A DNA stretch of 8,893 bases, from the NCBI GenBank assembly GCA_004559845.1, contig SFWW01000062.1, forward strand, positions 1 to 8,893, given 5' to 3'. The stretch is from a bacterium. Its GTDB lineage: Bacteria > Bacteroidota > Bacteroidia > Bacteroidales > Muribaculaceae. Positions 6,774 through 8,893 of this stretch are shown here, one piece after another. The notes under the pieces are model-generated. The model ran no database searches. It saw nothing but the letters and a program-made list of their open reading frames with translations, and was not told the DNA's origin. Position 1 is the first letter of the stretch, and each line of letters opens with the position of its first letter. The translations under genes were made by a program, and so were the position numbers.

Positions 6774-6793
6774 CGATGCATCACGAAGCATCG
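6774..6793 (+). repeat. Short hairpin just upstream of the tRNA gene
   Basis: CGATGC (6774-6779) pairs with GCATCG (6788-6793) with an eight-base loop, ending five bases before the tRNA. A further GCATCG lies at 6720-6725 and could compete for pairing. It may matter for tRNA 5' processing or may be chance. Confidence 0.3.
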
Positions 6794-6798
6794 CAACA

Positions 6799-6871
6799 GC
6801 CGCAATAGCTCAGTTGGTAGAGCATTTCATTCGTAACGAAAAGGTCACGGGTTCGAGCCCCGTTCGCGGCT
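6799..6871 (+). tRNA. tRNA-Thr (anticodon CGT)
   Basis: This is a 73-base cloverleaf that reads ACG codons. The acceptor strand is GCCGCAA (6799-6805). The D arm is GCTC/GAGC with an AGTTGGTA loop. The anticodon loop is TTCGTAA with CGT at 6832-6834, the variable loop AGGTC, the T arm ACGGG-TTCGAGC-CCCGT (6847-6863), and the 3' acceptor TCGCGGC with discriminator T at 6871. G1-C72, C2-G71 and the anticodon bases G35 and U36, known threonine identity elements, are present. CCA is not encoded, so it must be added afterwards. Two A-C mismatches stand out: A6804 with C6865 in the acceptor, and A6829 with C6837 at the base of the anticodon loop. No TAnnTTTG element lies between the upstream gene and the tRNA. 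Confidence 0.95.
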
Positions 6872-6872
6872 C

Positions 6873-6907
6873 AAAAGCCTCCGGATTCACCCTCCGGAGG
6901 CTTTTTT
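6873..6907 (+). terminator. Intrinsic terminator after tRNA-Thr
   Basis: A nine-base perfect stem, GCCTCCGGA (6877-6885) with TCCGGAGGC (6893-6901), has a seven-base loop, four A before and six T after (6902-6907). It begins immediately after the tRNA discriminator base. Confidence 0.93.
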
Positions 6908-6951
6908 ATTTGCGCCGGCACCTCCGAATTCCACACCACCTCGGTAAGGGA

Positions 6952-7014
6952 TTTTAACCACGAATGAAACGAATGAAAATTTTAACCACGAATAGAACGA
7001 ATGGAACGAATAGA
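6952..7014. repeat. ACGAATRRA tandem units within a 28-base direct repeat
   Basis: TTTTAACCACGAAT occurs at 6952-6965 and again identically at 6980-6993, a period of 28. Inside are five 9-base units: ACGAATGAA (6960, 6969), ACGAATAGA (6988), ACGAATGGA (6997) and ACGAATAGA (7006). The element sits in the 385-base spacer between the tRNA terminator and the next promoter. Apart from this repeat, the promoter and the hairpin listed next, I see nothing in that spacer. Confidence 0.85.
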
Positions 7015-7158
7015 TATGTGGGTTGCATTCCTGCCACAGGTTGGGGAGGTATAGGATTAATGGATGTAATTTTAATATTTTTAATGTGTGCAATCGTTTA
7101 TTTGTTAATTTTTGTTATCCTCCTCCTAAAAAGTTAATGGATATTCGCTCATTTTCAG

Positions 7159-7166
7159 TAACTTTG
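7159..7166 (+). promoter_or_regulatory. Candidate promoter of the secreted-protein gene
   Basis: TAACTTTG matches TAnnTTTG exactly, 126 bases before the ATG at 7293. No good -33 TTTG is present, only TTAATG about 20 bases upstream. The predicted leader of about 120 bases contains the long hairpin at 7224-7272. Confidence 0.5.
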
Positions 7167-7223
7167 CAAACCTTATTAAAAAAATAGAAGAGGAGATTTT
7201 GTTTCATAGATTTTTAACATACC

Positions 7224-7272
7224 TTTCATCCCCATTTAGCATTGATAATGGAATGATATCAAGGGGATGGGA
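7224..7272 (+). promoter_or_regulatory. Bulged leader hairpin upstream of the secreted-protein start
   Basis: CATCCCC (7227-7233) pairs perfectly with GGGGATG (7263-7269), and TTGATA (7242-7247) with TATCAA (7257-7262). The right arm is continuous while the left arm has an eight-base bulge (7234-7241). Outside, TTT (7224-7226) can pair with GGA (7270-7272) through two G-U pairs and one A-U pair, for about 16 pairs in all. It ends 20 bases before the ATG and has no T-run, so it is more likely a translational or stability element than a terminator. Confidence 0.5.
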
Positions 7273-7292
7273 ACCTAAACAAAAATGATAAA

Positions 7293-8893
7293 ATGAGAAG
7301 GAAAACTTTTACAATTCTACTATCTTTGCTAATCAGCAACTCAGCTGCATGGGCATTTGATTATTCTAAGTTTACCTACACTTGGAAAGATGCCGATGGC
7401 GTAGAACACACCAACAAGGTGACTGAAAAAGCTACCGTGCCGGAGCAAATGATTGCTCTGCGCAACTATGTGATGAGTAACACCGACATCCCCGGCAACT
7501 TTAATGTGGACGGCGAGTAAGGCACCGATGTGCCCTACACCAACGTCCCCAAGCAAGAGGGCTTCACTTGCTTTTTGGTGGAAATCAACGATGGAACCGG
7601 ATTAAGCCTTATGACCGATGCAAATTTCAAGAAAAGCGTGAAGTCGATGCAATTGCTCACTAACGTAGCAGAATGCGACAATGCCTACGTGTTATCGTTT
7701 ACAGGCAGTTACGATAAATTCTATTTTGCCGCTAAAGGAAAGGCTCGAAAAACAAATAATGTCCCTATACCTGATTCATGGGAGCGCCTCAGCGCCACCG
7801 GCAACGACAACGGCGTGGAAGGAACGCCGGAATTTTACACCAATTTGATGGCGGGAGAGATTTATAAGGTGGCACACGACTGCCATGACTTGGCTTCGCT
7901 TCGCCACTATTATTCCGTGAACCCCGGCAGTGGCAATGAGCCCTATATGCAAAATGTAACGATGGTGATACCAAAAGACCGAATGACATATTGGACGGCA
8001 GATGCCGACCATCCCGCTTGGCCCAATTCCACAGGCAGGAGCAGAGACAACGACGGTAAGTATACTTGGTACAATCCGCAAAAATGCCCCACTATTGGCG
8101 TGTATCAGGCAAAATTGGTGGGCACTGCTGCACAGGTAAGCGATTATTCTGAAAGTAATCGCCAATTCACCATCCATCTGGCATGGGATTCCAACCTCCG
8201 CTCCACCAAGACCGAAGGTGACGAAGCACTTGCTGCCGAAGCCCTTGGGTGGCTCGGTGATGAGGTGTATGACATATTCCTCATCAACGACGACGGCACC
8301 GAGACCCGCCTTGACACCGTCAACAACGATAAGGAATATCAATACAATGTGCCGCAGCGCAAAGAAGGCTACCAACTGCACTACAAGGTGACATGCCGCC
8401 CGGCTGAAAGCGATGCAAACAATCCGGTGGGTCCTGCCGTGACCAACTACATCACACTGGCAATCCCGGGCTACGTGGACGAATTTATTTGGACCTACGC
8501 CTATCGCTCACACTTTGATGTGGCATCGCACCAAAACTCCTACAAAAATACCGTCTGCCTCTCGCCGTATAAATACGATCGCACCATCGCGCCCGAACGC
8601 GTGGTGTATCGCAAAAAAGCAGATGGCAGTGAGGTGACTAAAATTGCTACCCTCAATGTGAACAGCGAAGACCTCACCTACACGCTCACCTACGAAAGTC
8701 CGATGGCGGTGGACGCTGCCTTGCGCTTCGACCAAAATCCGCTCACCACGTCGGGTAGCATCAACAACGAAATCATTATCCACGACTACTTCTTGGCTTC
8801 CACCGCTAATGGCGGCGACCAAGCAGGCTCCTACTACTATTTCATTGAAGTGGAAGACGCCGCACGTGCACTGCACATTGAGCAAGTGGAAAT
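7293..8893 (+). pseudogene. Large secreted protein gene interrupted by an in-frame TAA (3' partial)
   Basis: The ATG at 7293 starts a Sec signal peptide (MRRKTFTILLSLLISNSAAWA, likely cleaved after Ala21), then FDYSKFTYTWKDADGVEH. A TAA at 7518-7520 ends the frame after 75 codons. The same frame then has no stop for 457 codons, to the window edge, and reads as normal protein. Its composition is rich in Asp, Asn, Tyr and Thr, with beta-sandwich-like strands (for example EGYQLHYKV at 358-366, counting the stop as 76). I recognise no domain, though a cell-surface or secreted beta-rich protein is plausible. A single nonsense change, a base-call error or stop readthrough would each explain it, with a nonsense pseudogene the simplest. 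Internal ATGs such as 7611 would give a product without a signal peptide. A three-codon frame (7285-7296) overlaps the start as ATGA. Confidence 0.7.

Noticed and set aside
6754..6957. 67-codon plus-strand frame across the tRNA
   Set aside because: It runs through the tRNA-Thr gene and its terminator. The IAQLVEHFIRNEKVTGSSPV-like reading is a well-known spurious translation of tRNA genes.
7776..8381. 201-codon minus-strand frame in the right part
   Set aside because: It is antisense to the long open plus-strand frame of the secreted protein and has no coherent protein features of its own.

Overview
The window looks like a chromosomal segment of a Bacteroidales bacterium, plausibly of the Muribaculaceae/Bacteroides/Prevotella group. 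The evidence is several upstream matches to the Bacteroidetes -7 promoter consensus TAnnTTTG, starts without clear Shine-Dalgarno sequences, a tRNA gene without an encoded CCA end, and a stand-alone starch-synthase-like N-domain protein followed by a DUF4270-type lipoprotein, a pairing I associate with this phylum. I cannot assign a genus from sequence alone.

Left part (1-3591): the last 43 codons of an unrecognised gene, then about 650 bases without a clear gene but full of predicted hairpins (a candidate structured leader or small RNA, with a 37-codon ORF inside it). These lead into an RluB/RsuA-family rRNA pseudouridine synthase carrying a long tandem repeat of Tyr-Arg-Gln-Gln-Gln-Gly-Gly, then asnS (asparaginyl-tRNA synthetase) 42 bases later. 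Both are translation genes and probably share a transcript, which ends at a strong intrinsic terminator after asnS.

Middle (3592-6717): a GC-rich spacer lies between two convergent terminators. The minus-strand gene that ends there encodes a small exported protein made almost entirely of Lys, Cys, Glu and Ala, with 13 cysteines spaced by 4, 7 or 8 residues. It is the most unusual gene here. A roughly 380-base AT-rich divergent promoter region separates it from a plus-strand pair: a starch/glycogen-synthase-like protein with only the N-terminal half of the enzyme and degenerate catalytic motifs, and a DUF4270-type outer-membrane lipoprotein.

Right part (6718-8893): tRNA-Thr(CGT) with its own terminator; a spacer with 9-base ACGAATRRA tandem units arranged in a 28-base direct repeat; a promoter; a long bulged hairpin just before a start codon; and a secreted protein gene whose frame is broken by one TAA at codon 76 but stays open for 457 further codons to the window edge. 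It is most likely a nonsense-mutated pseudogene, or otherwise a sequencing error or a recoded stop.
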